A stretch of 64,000 bases of DNA. Origin: Microbacterium atlanticum. Lineage in GTDB: Bacteria > Actinomycetota > Actinomycetes > Actinomycetales > Microbacteriaceae. Made by a program: the position numbers and the translations under genes. The stretch is from contig NZ_CP063813.1 in assembly GCF_015277815.1 (NCBI RefSeq), positions 2,666,001 to 2,730,000 of the forward strand, written 5' to 3'. This document shows positions 53,784-63,261 of this stretch, piece by piece. Position 1 is the stretch's first letter, and each line of letters starts with the position of its first letter. Under the pieces are notes generated by a model. It searched no databases, was not told the DNA's origin, and saw nothing but the letters and a program-made list of their open reading frames with translations.

Positions 53784-54625
53784 CCACGACAGTCCCCGAG
53801 ACCACGCGTGTGGTGCTCCCCCACGCGACCGAGACGCCTCGCCACCAACCGATCATGCCGGCCATCGCCTGGTGGATCATCGCACTGTGCCTCGCGGTGC
53901 TCTTCCTCTACCCGATCTACGTCATGCTCTCCCGCATCGGCATCGACGACATCGCGAAGATCTTCGACACCAGCCGGGGCCTCAGTGTGTGGCAGAGCGC
54001 CGGCAACTCCGTCTTCGTCTCGCTTCTCGCGACAGGCATCGCTGTCGTCGTGAGCACCATGGCCGGGTACGCCTTCGCGAAACTCCCCTACCGGGGCAGC
54101 AAGGTGGCGTTCTTCGTCACCCTGGTGACCTTCATGGTGCCGTTCCAGGCGATCATCACCCCGCTGTATCTCGTACTCCGCGACATCGGCCTGCAGAACA
54201 ACCTCGTCGGGGTAGCGCTCGTGCTGGCGACGTTCAACCTCCCCCTCGGGATCTTCCTGATGCGCAACTCGTTCGCCGCGATCCCCTCCACGCTCGAAGA
54301 AGCCGCGCAGATCGACGGGGCCACGGCGTTCGGGGCGATGTGGCGGGTCATGCTCCCCGTCGCGGCCCCCGGTCTGGTGTCCACCGCGCTGCTGGCGTTC
54401 TTCGCGACCTGGAACGAGTTCTTCGCGGTCCTCATCCTGATCACCGATCAGAACCTGTACACGCTCCCCGTCTCGATCGGCATCCTCTCGGTCGACGGCA
54501 ACTTCGGCGTCAACTTCGGACTCATGATGACCGGCGTCGCGGTCACCGTCATCCCGTGCGTAATCGTGTACCTGGTGCTGCAGAAGTACTACGTCGCCGG
54601 CCTCCTCGGCGGCGCGCTCAAGTAG
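53780..54625 (+). CDS. Sugar ABC transporter permease (MalG/UgpE-like)
   Basis: 281 residues, six membrane helices. The EAA loop is EAAQIDGATAFGAMWRVMLPVAAP. It starts at the ATG overlapping the previous stop codon; a much longer open frame upstream is the shifted frame of the first permease. Forms the channel heterodimer with the preceding gene product. Confidence 0.94.
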   Translation: MTTTVPETTRVVLPHATETPRHQPIMPAIAWWIIALCLAVLFLYPIYVMLSRIGIDDIAKIFDTSRGLSVWQSAGNSVFVSLLATGIAVVVSTMAGYAFAKLPYRGSKVAFFVTLVTFMVPFQAIITPLYLVLRDIGLQNNLVGVALVLATFNLPLGIFLMRNSFAAIPSTLEEAAQIDGATAFGAMWRVMLPVAAPGLVSTALLAFFATWNEFFAVLILITDQNLYTLPVSIGILSVDGNFGVNFGLMMTGVAVTVIPCVIVYLVLQKYYVAGLLGGALK

Positions 54626-54692
54626 CCGGCACGCGCGGCGCCGCCCGATCCCGCGATCCCCGTCCACCCGGGCGACAGAAGAGAGAACCCGC

Positions 54693-57152
54693 ATGACCGT
54701 CATCACCCGCGCCATCTCCGACTGGACGATCGAAGCATCCGGCCGTCACGTGCCCGCGATCGCCCGTCAGGCCGGCGCTCTCCCCGCGACCGTGCCGGGC
54801 GCCGTGCACACCGATCTGCTCACCGCCGGTCTCATCGCCGATCCCTATCTCGACGAGAACGAGAAGCTGCAGTCGTGGATCGGGCTGACCGACTGGACCT
54901 ATCGGGGCACCTTCGACTGGGCGCCGGACGGCGAAGCCTTGCAGCGACTCGTGTTCGGCGGGATCGACACGATCGCGCGGATACGGGTGAACGGGCACGA
55001 CCTCGGAAACACCCGCAACATGCACCGCACGCACCGGTTCGACGTCACCGCGGTGCTCAACGAGGGGCCGAATGAGATCGAGGTCGCGATCGCGTCGCCG
55101 GTCCGAGAAGCGGATGCCGCGAGCTTCAGCCTCGGCTACCGGCCGCACACCAACCACCACCCGTACAACGCGATCCGCAAGATGGCGTGCAGCTTCGGCT
55201 GGGACTGGGGGCTCGACACCAGCACATCTGCGCTGTGGAAGCCCGTGGTTCTCGAGTCGTGGAGCGGACCGCGCCTCGACGAGGTGCGTGTCGGCGGCGA
55301 TGTCGTCGCCGGGGTGCCGACACTGCGCGTGCACGCCGCCGTCTCCGCCGGCAACGATGCAGGTGGACTTCAGGTGCGGGTGCGCGTCGGCGACCTGGTC
55401 GACCAGGCGATCCCGATCGTCTCGGGTGTGGCATCCGCCGACATCGCGGTGCCGGATGCCGACCTGTGGTGGCCGCGCGGGTACGGAGCCGCCGCGTTGC
55501 ACGACGCTGAGATCACCCTCATGGCGGACGCTCAGGTGATCGACACCCGATCGCACCGCGTGGGCTTCCGGTCGGTTGAGCTGCGCACCGAGCCCGATGA
55601 GCACGGGATCGGATTCGCGATCGTCGTCAACGGGGCGGTGATTCACGTGCGTGGTGCGAACTGGATCCCCGACGATGCCTTCCTTCACCGGGTCGACCGC
55701 GCCCGCTATGCGCGCCGACTCGACCAGGCTGAATTCGCGGGGATCAACCTCATCCGGGTGTGGGGCGGCGGCATCTATGAATCCGACGACCTCTTCGCCG
55801 AGTGCGACGAGCGCGGCATCCTCACCTGGCAGGACTTTCTCTTGGCGTGCGCCGCGTATGCCGAGAACGAACCGCTGTGGTCGGAGTTCGACGCCGAGGC
55901 CCGGGAGGCGATCACGCGCCTCGGAGCCCACCCGTCCCTGGTCGTGCTCAACGGCAACAACGAGAACATCTGGGGCCGGCAGGACTGGAACTGGGACAAA
56001 CGACTCGACGGGCGCACCTGGGGTGCGGGCTATTACTACGACCTCTTCCCGGGACTGGTCGGCGAACTCGCCCCGCACGTCGGTTACACGCCCGGCAGCC
56101 CGTTCTCGCCCGAACCCGCATCATGGCAGAACGAGCCCTCGACCGGAACAGTCCACGTCTGGGACCTGTGGAACCAGCGCGACTGGCCGGAGTACCGCGA
56201 CTACCGGCCGCGCTTCGTCGCAGAGTTCGGCTGGCAGGGGCCGCCGACCTGGACCACCCTCACCCGCGCGGTGTCGGACGACCCGCTCACCCCGGAATCG
56301 CCGGGCATGCTGGTTCACCAGAAGGCCGCCAAGGGCAACGACAAGCTCACCGACGGGCTCACCGCCCACTTCCCCCTCCCGAACGACATGGCCGACTGGC
56401 ACTGGGCGATGTCACTGAACCAGGCGATCGCGGTGCGGACCGCCATCGAGTGGTGGCGCTCACTACCCGAGTGCACCGGCACGATCGTGTGGCAGCTCAA
56501 TGACTGCTGGCCGGTGACGTCGTGGGCTGCCGTCGACGGCGACGAACGACCCAAACCGCTGCTCTACGCGCTCCGTCAAGCCCACGCTGACCGGCTGCTG
56601 ACCGTCCAGCCCGATGGCGACGGACTCGTCGCGGTGCTCGTGAACGACACCGACGAGGAATGGGTGGGCACCCTCTGGCTCGAACGGCGCACCTTCGACG
56701 GCGACGACCTCGGCCACATCGAGATCGGACTGGCCGTGCCCCGTCGCAGCACCGCCCGCGTCGAGGTGCCTCTCGCGATCGCGAGCCCGCACAACGCGGC
56801 CGCGGAGTGCGTCATCGCCCGCGTGGGCACCACACGTGCCGTGTGGTTCTTCACGGAGTACCGCGACAGCGAGCTCCGCCCGGCGGACTACGAGGTCTCG
56901 GCGCGGCGGGACGGGGCCGACCACGTCATCACGCTCACCGCTCACACGCTCCTTCGTGATGTGACCGTGCTCGCCGATCGGCTTGCGCCCGACGCCGTGA
57001 CCGACCGCGCACTCGACACGCTCTTCCCGGGCGAGACGATAGACATCCGAATCACCGGCGGCCACGCCATCGAACTCGATGGCCTCTGTTCCCGGGGCCA
57101 TATTCGCTCTGCCAACGATCTGGTCGTCCCGCGACGCGGCTCGGAAGCGTAG
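54693..57152 (+). CDS. Glycoside hydrolase family 2 beta-mannosidase
   Basis: 819 residues, cytosolic. An N-terminal jelly roll (WIGLTDWTYRGTF about 62-74; NMHRTHRFDVTAVL about 109-122) precedes the TIM barrel with RGANWIPDDAF (about 320-330) and VWGGGIYESDDLFAECDERGILTWQDF (about 356-382). The acid/base Glu is in LNGNNENIWG (E424) and the nucleophile in FVAEFGWQG (E511), both in the pattern of beta-mannosidases rather than beta-galactosidases. It would release mannose from beta-mannosides brought in by the adjacent importer. Last gene of the operon. Confidence 0.93.
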   Translation: MTVITRAISDWTIEASGRHVPAIARQAGALPATVPGAVHTDLLTAGLIADPYLDENEKLQSWIGLTDWTYRGTFDWAPDGEALQRLVFGGIDTIARIRVNGHDLGNTRNMHRTHRFDVTAVLNEGPNEIEVAIASPVREADAASFSLGYRPHTNHHPYNAIRKMACSFGWDWGLDTSTSALWKPVVLESWSGPRLDEVRVGGDVVAGVPTLRVHAAVSAGNDAGGLQVRVRVGDLVDQAIPIVSGVASADIAVPDADLWWPRGYGAAALHDAEITLMADAQVIDTRSHRVGFRSVELRTEPDEHGIGFAIVVNGAVIHVRGANWIPDDAFLHRVDRARYARRLDQAEFAGINLIRVWGGGIYESDDLFAECDERGILTWQDFLLACAAYAENEPLWSEFDAEAREAITRLGAHPSLVVLNGNNENIWGRQDWNWDKRLDGRTWGAGYYYDLFPGLVGELAPHVGYTPGSPFSPEPASWQNEPSTGTVHVWDLWNQRDWPEYRDYRPRFVAEFGWQGPPTWTTLTRAVSDDPLTPESPGMLVHQKAAKGNDKLTDGLTAHFPLPNDMADWHWAMSLNQAIAVRTAIEWWRSLPECTGTIVWQLNDCWPVTSWAAVDGDERPKPLLYALRQAHADRLLTVQPDGDGLVAVLVNDTDEEWVGTLWLERRTFDGDDLGHIEIGLAVPRRSTARVEVPLAIASPHNAAAECVIARVGTTRAVWFFTEYRDSELRPADYEVSARRDGADHVITLTAHTLLRDVTVLADRLAPDAVTDRALDTLFPGETIDIRITGGHAIELDGLCSRGHIRSANDLVVPRRGSEA

Positions 57153-57253
57153 CGCTCGGTGTCCCGCCGGCGGGATCCCTAAACGGGCGATGCGCGCTGA
57201 GGGGACGTTGCGTGCCGCGTCAGCGAGGGGTAGTTGTCGATCGCGACGTCGGT

Positions 57254-57619
57254 CTAGGCCGGATCGACCCGCATCGTGGTCTGCTTGGAGAGGGCATTCG
57301 TGATCGCTCGGGTAGGGGACCCGTTTCCGTACTTGGAGACGTATGCCCGGTCAATCGCGGCGTCTTGAGACGAATCGAGGGTGTAAGTAACGGGCCGAGT
57401 GTGACCGCCCCAGCTTATGAACCCTTCGAAGTATCGCGCCACGCCTTTGTACCACTGTCCGTCGGGACCTTTCACCGAACGGAGGTAGAGCTCGCCGTCG
57501 GTGACGACGTGCCAGACGATGACCGGGGTACGGGAAGACCCGTCCGCTCGGCGCCCGGCCACTCGCACCTCGTAAGCCGCATCCAGCTCGCGGAGCTCTG
57601 CATCTGTCCAGTTGCTCAT
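57254..57619 (-). CDS. DUF2255 family protein
   Basis: 121 residues, cytosolic. It starts MSNWTDAELRELDAAYEVRVAGRRADGS and contains PVIVWHVVTDGELYLRSVKG...WYKG, the DUF2255 pattern of a small beta-rich fold similar to nitroreductase- or pyridoxamine-oxidase-like split barrels. Biochemical role unknown. The ATG overlaps the regulator stop by 4 bases, so the two are co-translated. Confidence 0.85.
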   Translation of the reverse strand: MSNWTDAELRELDAAYEVRVAGRRADGSSRTPVIVWHVVTDGELYLRSVKGPDGQWYKGVARYFEGFISWGGHTRPVTYTLDSSQDAAIDRAYVSKYGNGSPTRAITNALSKQTTMRVDPA

Positions 57620-58515
57620 CGTGCGCCCTCTTCTCGCGGGCCAGTTCTCGCGGGCGCCTGGGTCGCAGGAGAGGCGGCGCTCGCAGCCCAGCTCCCAAGA
57701 AGGCGGAGGGCATCCGCTGAGGGCGTCCCGGGCTCCGCGGTGTACGTCGACATGGTCAGACCCGGGTCGGCCGGCAGTTCGAATGCCTCGTAGGTGAGCT
57801 CCAGGTCGCCGACGACCGGGTGCCGCAACCTCTTCACACCGGTGCGGTGGTAGCGGACGTTGTGCGCGGCCCAGAGCGTGCGGAATCGCTCGGACCAGGT
57901 GGACAGCTCGCCGACGAGGTCGGTCAGCCGCTTGTCGTAGGGGTTGCGGCCTGCCTCTCCACGCATCGTGGCGACGAGTTCCTGCGTGTTCTTGTCCCAG
58001 TCGACAAAGAATTCCGGCGCTGCGGGGTTGAGGAATGCGAAGCGTGCGGCATTGGGCGAGGGTTCGGCAAATACCGGGGCGTACAGCGCCCGCCCGAGCT
58101 GGTTGGCCGCGACGTAGTCGAAGTAGTTGTTGCGGATCATCGCCGGCGCATCAGTGATGGCGTCGAGGAGTCGCAGGATGCTGGGCCGGAGCTCCTCGGC
58201 ACGCTTGCGCGGTTTCCGCGCCGTCGGCGAGGCATTGGCGGTGCGAGCAAGGTCGAAGAGGTGGGCGGTCTCAGCTTCGTCGAGCTGCAGAGCGCGTGCG
58301 AGCGCCTCAAGGACACTGTCCGATGCGCCGGAGAGGTTCCCTCGTTCCAGACGGGTGTAGTAGTCGACGCTGACCCCGGAGAGCAGGGCGACCTCCTCAC
58401 GCCGCAGTCCCGGAACGCGCCGATTGCCGCCGTACGCGGGCAGACCGGCCCGGTCGGGTGTGAGGCGGTCACGGCGAGTGGACAGGAACTCGCGGACCTC
58501 GGTGCGGTGATCCAT
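57616..58515 (-). CDS. XRE-family regulator with MmyB-like ligand domain
   Basis: 299 residues. The HTH is at about 15-80 (VPGLRREEVALLSGVSVDYYTRLERGNLSGASDSVLEALARALQL). The C-terminal MmyB-like domain (about 110-270; DAPAMIRNNYFDYVAANQLGRALYAPVF... VRYHRTGVKRLRHPVVGDLELTYEAFEL) is a PAS-like fold thought to bind a fatty acid or small ligand. It is divergent from the alcohol dehydrogenase gene with a 125-base gap and probably represses that operon. The ATG before DHRTEV is chosen over an ATG two codons earlier. Confidence 0.92.
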   Translation of the reverse strand: MDHRTEVREFLSTRRDRLTPDRAGLPAYGGNRRVPGLRREEVALLSGVSVDYYTRLERGNLSGASDSVLEALARALQLDEAETAHLFDLARTANASPTARKPRKRAEELRPSILRLLDAITDAPAMIRNNYFDYVAANQLGRALYAPVFAEPSPNAARFAFLNPAAPEFFVDWDKNTQELVATMRGEAGRNPYDKRLTDLVGELSTWSERFRTLWAAHNVRYHRTGVKRLRHPVVGDLELTYEAFELPADPGLTMSTYTAEPGTPSADALRLLGSWAASAASPATQAPARTGPREEGAR

Positions 58516-58640
58516 GACCACGACGCTACGCCTGTGTCAATCCCGGAGGGAGGGTCTGCCATTACCGGTGACGATAGCCACTGCCAGCCATCGTGCGCGA
58601 CGACTTGATTGGAAGCATCCCGATCTGAGGAGTACCCCGC

Positions 58641-59690
58641 ATGCTTGCGACTTTCATGTACGGCGCCGGAGATGTCCGCGTCGAAACCGTCCCGGACCCC
58701 GTCATCAAGAACCCCACAGACGCCATCGTGCGCACCGTCCGCTCCTGCATCTGCGGATCCGACCTGCACCCGTACCACTCCATGCCGCACTCAGCGGAGG
58801 GAAGCCCGATGGGCCACGAGCTCATCGCGGTCGTCGAGGAGATCGGCGCCGAGGTCACCACCGTCAAGCCCGGCGACTTCGTCATCGTGCCGTTCGCCTT
58901 CCAGGACAACACATGCGTGTTCTGCCGCGAGGGCCTCCACACCTCGTGCGTGCACGGCGGCTGGTACGGCAGCGCGGAGACCGGCGGACTGCAGGCCCAG
59001 TACGCCCGGGTGCCTCTCGCTGACGGCAGCCTCGTCAAGGTCCCCGACCTCGACCCGGCAACCGCCGACGAGGGGACGCTCGCCTCGCTGCTGACACTGT
59101 CCGATGTCTACCTCACCGGCTATCACGCTGCCCACATGGGTCAGGTGGAAGCCGGGAAGACCGTCACCGTCATCGGTGACGGAGCCGTGGGACTGTCCGC
59201 GGTGCTCGCCTCCAAGCAGCTGGGGGCAGAGCGGATCATCCTGATGGGCCGTCACACCGCCCGCACCGACCTGGGTGTCGACTTCGGCGCCACCGACGTG
59301 GTCGCCGAGCGCGGCGAAGAGGGTGTCGCGAAGGTGATGGAGCTGACCGGGGGCGAAGGCTCGCACATCGTCCTCGAAGCTGTCGGTCACATGCCGGCCT
59401 ACGAGCAGGCGTACGGCATCGTCCGCCCTGGTGGCATCATCTCCCGCGTCGGAGTCCCGCAGTACGAGGAAGCACCCATCGGCTTCGGATCGCTCTTCGG
59501 AAAGAACGCCCGAATCGCCGGCGGTCCCGCGCCCGTCCGCGCGTACATGGAGGACGCCATCTCACAGGTGCTGTCCGGGCAAATCAACCCCGGACGCGTC
59601 TTCGACCGCACCATCACTCTGAACGACGTGCCCGCCGGCTACCAGGCCATGGATGACCGGACCGCGCTCAAGGTGATGGTCACACCGTAG
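58641..59690 (+). CDS. Zinc-dependent alcohol dehydrogenase (MDR family)
   Basis: 349 residues. Catalytic zinc region CICGSDLHPYH (first Cys ligand about 36-38) and GHE in SPMGHELIAVVEE. A structural zinc-like loop is reduced to CVFCREGLHTSC. The Rossmann motif is VTVIGDGAVGLSAVLASKQLG (about 175-195). It oxidises alcohols or reduces aldehydes with NAD(P). It leads the plus-strand operon opposite the XRE regulator, with AGGAG about 8 bases before the ATG. Confidence 0.93.
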   Translation: MLATFMYGAGDVRVETVPDPVIKNPTDAIVRTVRSCICGSDLHPYHSMPHSAEGSPMGHELIAVVEEIGAEVTTVKPGDFVIVPFAFQDNTCVFCREGLHTSCVHGGWYGSAETGGLQAQYARVPLADGSLVKVPDLDPATADEGTLASLLTLSDVYLTGYHAAHMGQVEAGKTVTVIGDGAVGLSAVLASKQLGAERIILMGRHTARTDLGVDFGATDVVAERGEEGVAKVMELTGGEGSHIVLEAVGHMPAYEQAYGIVRPGGIISRVGVPQYEEAPIGFGSLFGKNARIAGGPAPVRAYMEDAISQVLSGQINPGRVFDRTITLNDVPAGYQAMDDRTALKVMVTP

Positions 59691-59762
59691 AAGTTCCCGC
59701 TGTCGCGGTCCGGTCGGAATCGAACCGACCGGACCGTGACAGCCTTCCAAGAAGGGTCGAGC

Positions 59763-61328
59763 ATGAATCCGTTGGAGACTTTCGTTCTCGTCGGAGTGTG
59801 CGTGCTCCTCGGAGCTTGGCTCGGCCCGCGGATCAAAGTACCTGCACCGCTGGTCCAGCTTGCGCTGGGCCTGTGCGTCGGGTTCATCCCACCGGTGCGA
59901 GAGATCCATCTGCCCTCCGAGGCGGTGCTCGTGCTGTTCCTCCCGGCGCTGCTGTTCTGGGAGTCGCTCACCACGTCGTTGCGAGAGATCCGCCGCGACC
60001 TGCGCGGCATCCTCATCCTCAGCACCCTTCTCGTCGTCGCCAGCGCCTTCGGCGTGGCCGGCATCGGTGTCGCACTAGGCCTGGGTTGGGGGGCCGCGCT
60101 GATCCTGGGCGCCGCCCTGGCGCCGACCGACGCAACCGCAGTCGGGGCGATGGCCCGCAGCCTGCCGCACCGCAACATGACGATCCTCCGCGCCGAGAGC
60201 CTGGTCAACGACGGCACCGCACTCGTGGTCTACTCCATCGCCGTGGGAGCCGCCGTCGGCCACATCGCCTACACCGGGTGGCAGATCACCGGGCTGGTCG
60301 CCCTGGCGTATGTGGGCGGTGGTGTCATCGGCGTCGCCGCGGGATGGCTGGGCACCCTGATCCTCCGCCGGCTCGCGGATCCCATCGTGAACAACACCGC
60401 GCTGCTGGTCATCCCGTTCGTGGCGTTCCTGGCGGCTGAACTGATTCACGCCTCCGGGGTCATCGCGGTCGTCATCGCGGGCCTCATCCTCAGCCAGACC
60501 GGTCCGCGTGCCAGCACGCCGCAGTCGCGACAGCAGACCTTCGCTTTCTGGTCACTGGTCAGCAGCATCCTCAACGGAGCACTGTTCGTCCTTATCGGCA
60601 TCGAGGCGCAGTCCGCCGTGCGCGCGGTCCCGAACCCGGAGATCCCCGCGCTCATCGCACTCACCGTGCTCGCGTGGGTCGCCATCATCGTGATCCGCTT
60701 CGTGTTCCAAATGGTCACGGTGACGCTGATTCGGCTGCTCGACCGGCGGCCCTCGCAGCGCGCACGACGGATGTCCCACCGTGCCCGCGTGGTGTCCGCG
60801 ATGGCAGGTTTCCGAGGCGCGATCTCACTCGCCGTGGCTCTCGCCGTCCCCGCGACGCTGTCCGGACGCGCCGAAATCATCTTCGTCGCCGCAGGAGTGG
60901 TCATCCTCACCCTCGCGGTTCAAGGCGTCCTGCTTCCACCCGTCGTCCGCTGGGCGGGATTCGCGCCCGACACCACGCTGGACGACGAACTCGCGGCCGC
61001 CCAGCACGCGGCGGCCGACGAAGCCCTGCTCGCCATCCCGCAGCTCGCTGCACAGTTGAACGTGCCCGACGAGGTTCGCGACCACCTCCTCGAGGAGTAT
61101 CGCGAGCACCTCGACGTGATGAACGCCTCAGCGCACGGTGAGGACCAGGCCCTCGCCGCCCGCGAGCAGGACGACACCGCCCTCCGGCTCGCACTCCTCG
61201 AGCGCAAGCGTGACGCGATGATCCGACTCCGCGACGACGGGCAGATCGACGACACGACACTGCGCATCATGCAGACCCGCCTCGACCGCGAAGCGCTACG
61301 GCTGTCCCAGCCCGAACTCCTCGAATAG
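59763..61328 (+). CDS. Na+/H+ antiporter (CPA1 family)
   Basis: 521 residues with 11 to 12 helices. CPA1 landmarks are VLFLPALLFWESL (about 56-68), the ion-binding pair region APTDATAVGAMA and ESLVNDGTALVVY (about 146-158), and GFRGAISLAVALAVP. The hydrophilic C-terminus (about 420-521) is charged and helical, consistent with a regulatory tail. The ATG MNPLETF is preferred over one 27 bases earlier. Part of the alcohol dehydrogenase operon. Confidence 0.92.
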   Translation: MNPLETFVLVGVCVLLGAWLGPRIKVPAPLVQLALGLCVGFIPPVREIHLPSEAVLVLFLPALLFWESLTTSLREIRRDLRGILILSTLLVVASAFGVAGIGVALGLGWGAALILGAALAPTDATAVGAMARSLPHRNMTILRAESLVNDGTALVVYSIAVGAAVGHIAYTGWQITGLVALAYVGGGVIGVAAGWLGTLILRRLADPIVNNTALLVIPFVAFLAAELIHASGVIAVVIAGLILSQTGPRASTPQSRQQTFAFWSLVSSILNGALFVLIGIEAQSAVRAVPNPEIPALIALTVLAWVAIIVIRFVFQMVTVTLIRLLDRRPSQRARRMSHRARVVSAMAGFRGAISLAVALAVPATLSGRAEIIFVAAGVVILTLAVQGVLLPPVVRWAGFAPDTTLDDELAAAQHAAADEALLAIPQLAAQLNVPDEVRDHLLEEYREHLDVMNASAHGEDQALAAREQDDTALRLALLERKRDAMIRLRDDGQIDDTTLRIMQTRLDREALRLSQPELLE

Positions 61329-61416
61329 ACGCAAGGGGGTTCCCGCAGTACCTGGGACGAGCGCCCCTGCCACCGCTTCCGAACCGGTGGTGCCATGGAG
61401 TTGGGAAGGAAAACCG

Positions 61417-62892
61417 ATGAGCTCCATCACTGACGCGATACGCACCACCACGCTCCACAAGGGCGCCATCCTGACGGTCATCCTCGTCAGCTACTTCATG
61501 ATCCTCCTCGACAACTCGGTGATCTTCACCGCGCTGCCGAGCCTGCAGGCCGACCTGCAGCTGACCGGCACAGAACTGGCCTGGGTGCAGGATGCCTACA
61601 CCCTGGTCTTCGGTGGCCTCCTGCTGCTGGGCGCACGAGCCGGTGACATCCTCGGCCGCAAGCCGGTCTTCATCTTCGGCCTCATCGTGTTCTCCGTCGC
61701 CTCTCTGCTCATCGCCCTCTCACCGGCCGGGTGGTGGCTGATCACGGCCCGTGCCATCCAGGGCATCGGCGCTGCGGTCGTCGCCCCGTCCGCGCTGTCG
61801 CTCATCACCGCCGCCTTCGAGGGCGAGCAGCGCTCCCGCGCCGTCGCCTGGTACTCCGCCACCGCCGGCATCGGCGCCAGCCTCGGCCTGGTGATCGGTG
61901 GCGCCACGGCCTCGTGGTTCTCCTGGCGCGCCGGCTTCTTCATCAACGTCCCCATCGGGATCGCCATGCTGATCCTCGCGCCCCGCTTCTTGCCGCGCAC
62001 ACCGAAGCTTCCCGGCCGGTTCGACATCGTCGGAGCGGTCACATCGACGCTCGGTGTCGGGTCGCTGGTGTTCGCGATCCTCTACGCGGCCGAGTTCGGC
62101 TGGGCGACCGTCCCCACTCTTGTCGGGTTCGTTGTGGCCGCAGTCGTCCTGACTGTGTTCGTGGTCGCGGAGGCCCGTGCGGCGCAGCCGATCATGCCGC
62201 TGCGACTGTTCGCGAGCAGGCTGCGGACCGGGGCCTACCTGACGCGCCTGCTGTATCTGGGCGCGATGATCGGGTTCTTCTTCTTCACCAGCCAGTACCT
62301 GCAGGAAGCGCTGGGATTCACCCCGCTGCAGGCCGGGCTGGCGTTCCTGCCGATGACGGTGGTCAACTTCGCCGTCGCCGTGGCGATCCCTCGGCTGACC
62401 GCCCGCTTCGGGAACGCCCTGCCACTGACGGTCGGGGTGGTGCTCACCCTCGCCGGGATGATCTGGCTCAGCCGGATCGCACCGACCAGCGACTACCTCA
62501 CGGCCGTCGCGCTGCCGATGCTGCTCATCGGAGCAGGGCAGGGACTGGCGTTCGCACCCATGACCACCTACGGCATCTCGGGCGCGACCCCGTCCGATGC
62601 CGGTGCGGCGTCGGGAGTGGTGAACACCTTCCACCAGGTCGGGTCCTCGCTCGGTCTGGGCATCCTCGTCGCCATCGCCGGCGCCGCGGTCTCCGGCACC
62701 ACCACGAGCATGGCCACGGCAGTCACTGCGGAAGCGTCGGCCGCTCTCACGGCGGGCAGCGGATTCCTGCTGCTCAGCCTGATCATCGTGCTCGCGCTGG
62801 TCGTGCCGGGAGCTGCCGCCCTACGCCGGCGTGCCGCGACGGAGGCGACCGTCGAGACGCCCGCAGCCGTGAGCGCGCAGTCTCGCGCCTGA
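61417..62892 (+). CDS. MFS exporter, DHA2 (EmrB/QacA) family
   Basis: 491 residues, 14 predicted helices. Motif A is in LLLLGARAGDILGRKPVF, the helix-1 motif is MILLDNSVIFTALPSLQADL, and the helix-5 motif C-like sequence is GASLGLVIGGATASWFSWRAGFFINVP. DHA2 pumps expel drugs and toxic organics using the proton gradient. The ATG MSSIT follows GGAAGGA. Likely co-transcribed with the antiporter and the redox enzymes. Confidence 0.93.
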   Translation: MSSITDAIRTTTLHKGAILTVILVSYFMILLDNSVIFTALPSLQADLQLTGTELAWVQDAYTLVFGGLLLLGARAGDILGRKPVFIFGLIVFSVASLLIALSPAGWWLITARAIQGIGAAVVAPSALSLITAAFEGEQRSRAVAWYSATAGIGASLGLVIGGATASWFSWRAGFFINVPIGIAMLILAPRFLPRTPKLPGRFDIVGAVTSTLGVGSLVFAILYAAEFGWATVPTLVGFVVAAVVLTVFVVAEARAAQPIMPLRLFASRLRTGAYLTRLLYLGAMIGFFFFTSQYLQEALGFTPLQAGLAFLPMTVVNFAVAVAIPRLTARFGNALPLTVGVVLTLAGMIWLSRIAPTSDYLTAVALPMLLIGAGQGLAFAPMTTYGISGATPSDAGAASGVVNTFHQVGSSLGLGILVAIAGAAVSGTTTSMATAVTAEASAALTAGSGFLLLSLIIVLALVVPGAAALRRRAATEATVETPAAVSAQSRA

Positions 62893-62932
62893 CCTCCTTA
62901 CTCGAGGCACCCGAACGAAAGGACTGCAACGG

Positions 62933-63261
62933 ATGTCGGAACCTACTCCCGCCCAGCGCGCGATCGGCGACTTCGCCCCCAAGCTCGTCGAACTCACCGA
63001 CGAGGTGCTGTTCGGCGACATCTGGGAGCGGCCGGGACTCGCCCGCGCGACCGCAGCCTCATCACCGTCGCCACCCTCATCGCCAACGGCTCCACCGAGC
63101 AGCTCGTCGGCCATCTGCGGATCGCGCAGCAGAACGGCCTCACCCAGGACGAACTGAAAGAAGTCATCATCCACCTGGCTTTCTACGCGGGCTGGCCCCG
63201 CGCGATGAGCGCCATCACCGTCGCCAAGAAGGTCTTCGCAGAACAGGAACCCACCGCATGA
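62933..63261 (+). pseudogene. Carboxymuconolactone decarboxylase-like protein, frameshifted
   Basis: Frame one gives MSEPTPAQRAIGDFAPKLVE...GDIWERPGL, then becomes nonsense. From about 63045 the +2 frame continues with the expected family sequence (RDRSLITVATLIANGSTEQLVGHL..., YAGWPRAMSAITVAKKVF) and stops at 63261. The whole stretch is 329 bases, one short of a 109-residue protein, so a single base is missing at about 63037-63050 in a CGCCCGCGCG run. It is either a real inactivating mutation or a sequencing or assembly error. The stop overlaps the next ATG by 4 bases as in intact operons. Intact relatives are small peroxidase- or decarboxylase-like redox proteins. Confidence 0.88.

Noticed and set aside
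57153..57253. Terminator at TCCCGCCGGCGGGA
   Set aside because: The palindrome has no room for a loop and no T-run; possible but too weak to call.
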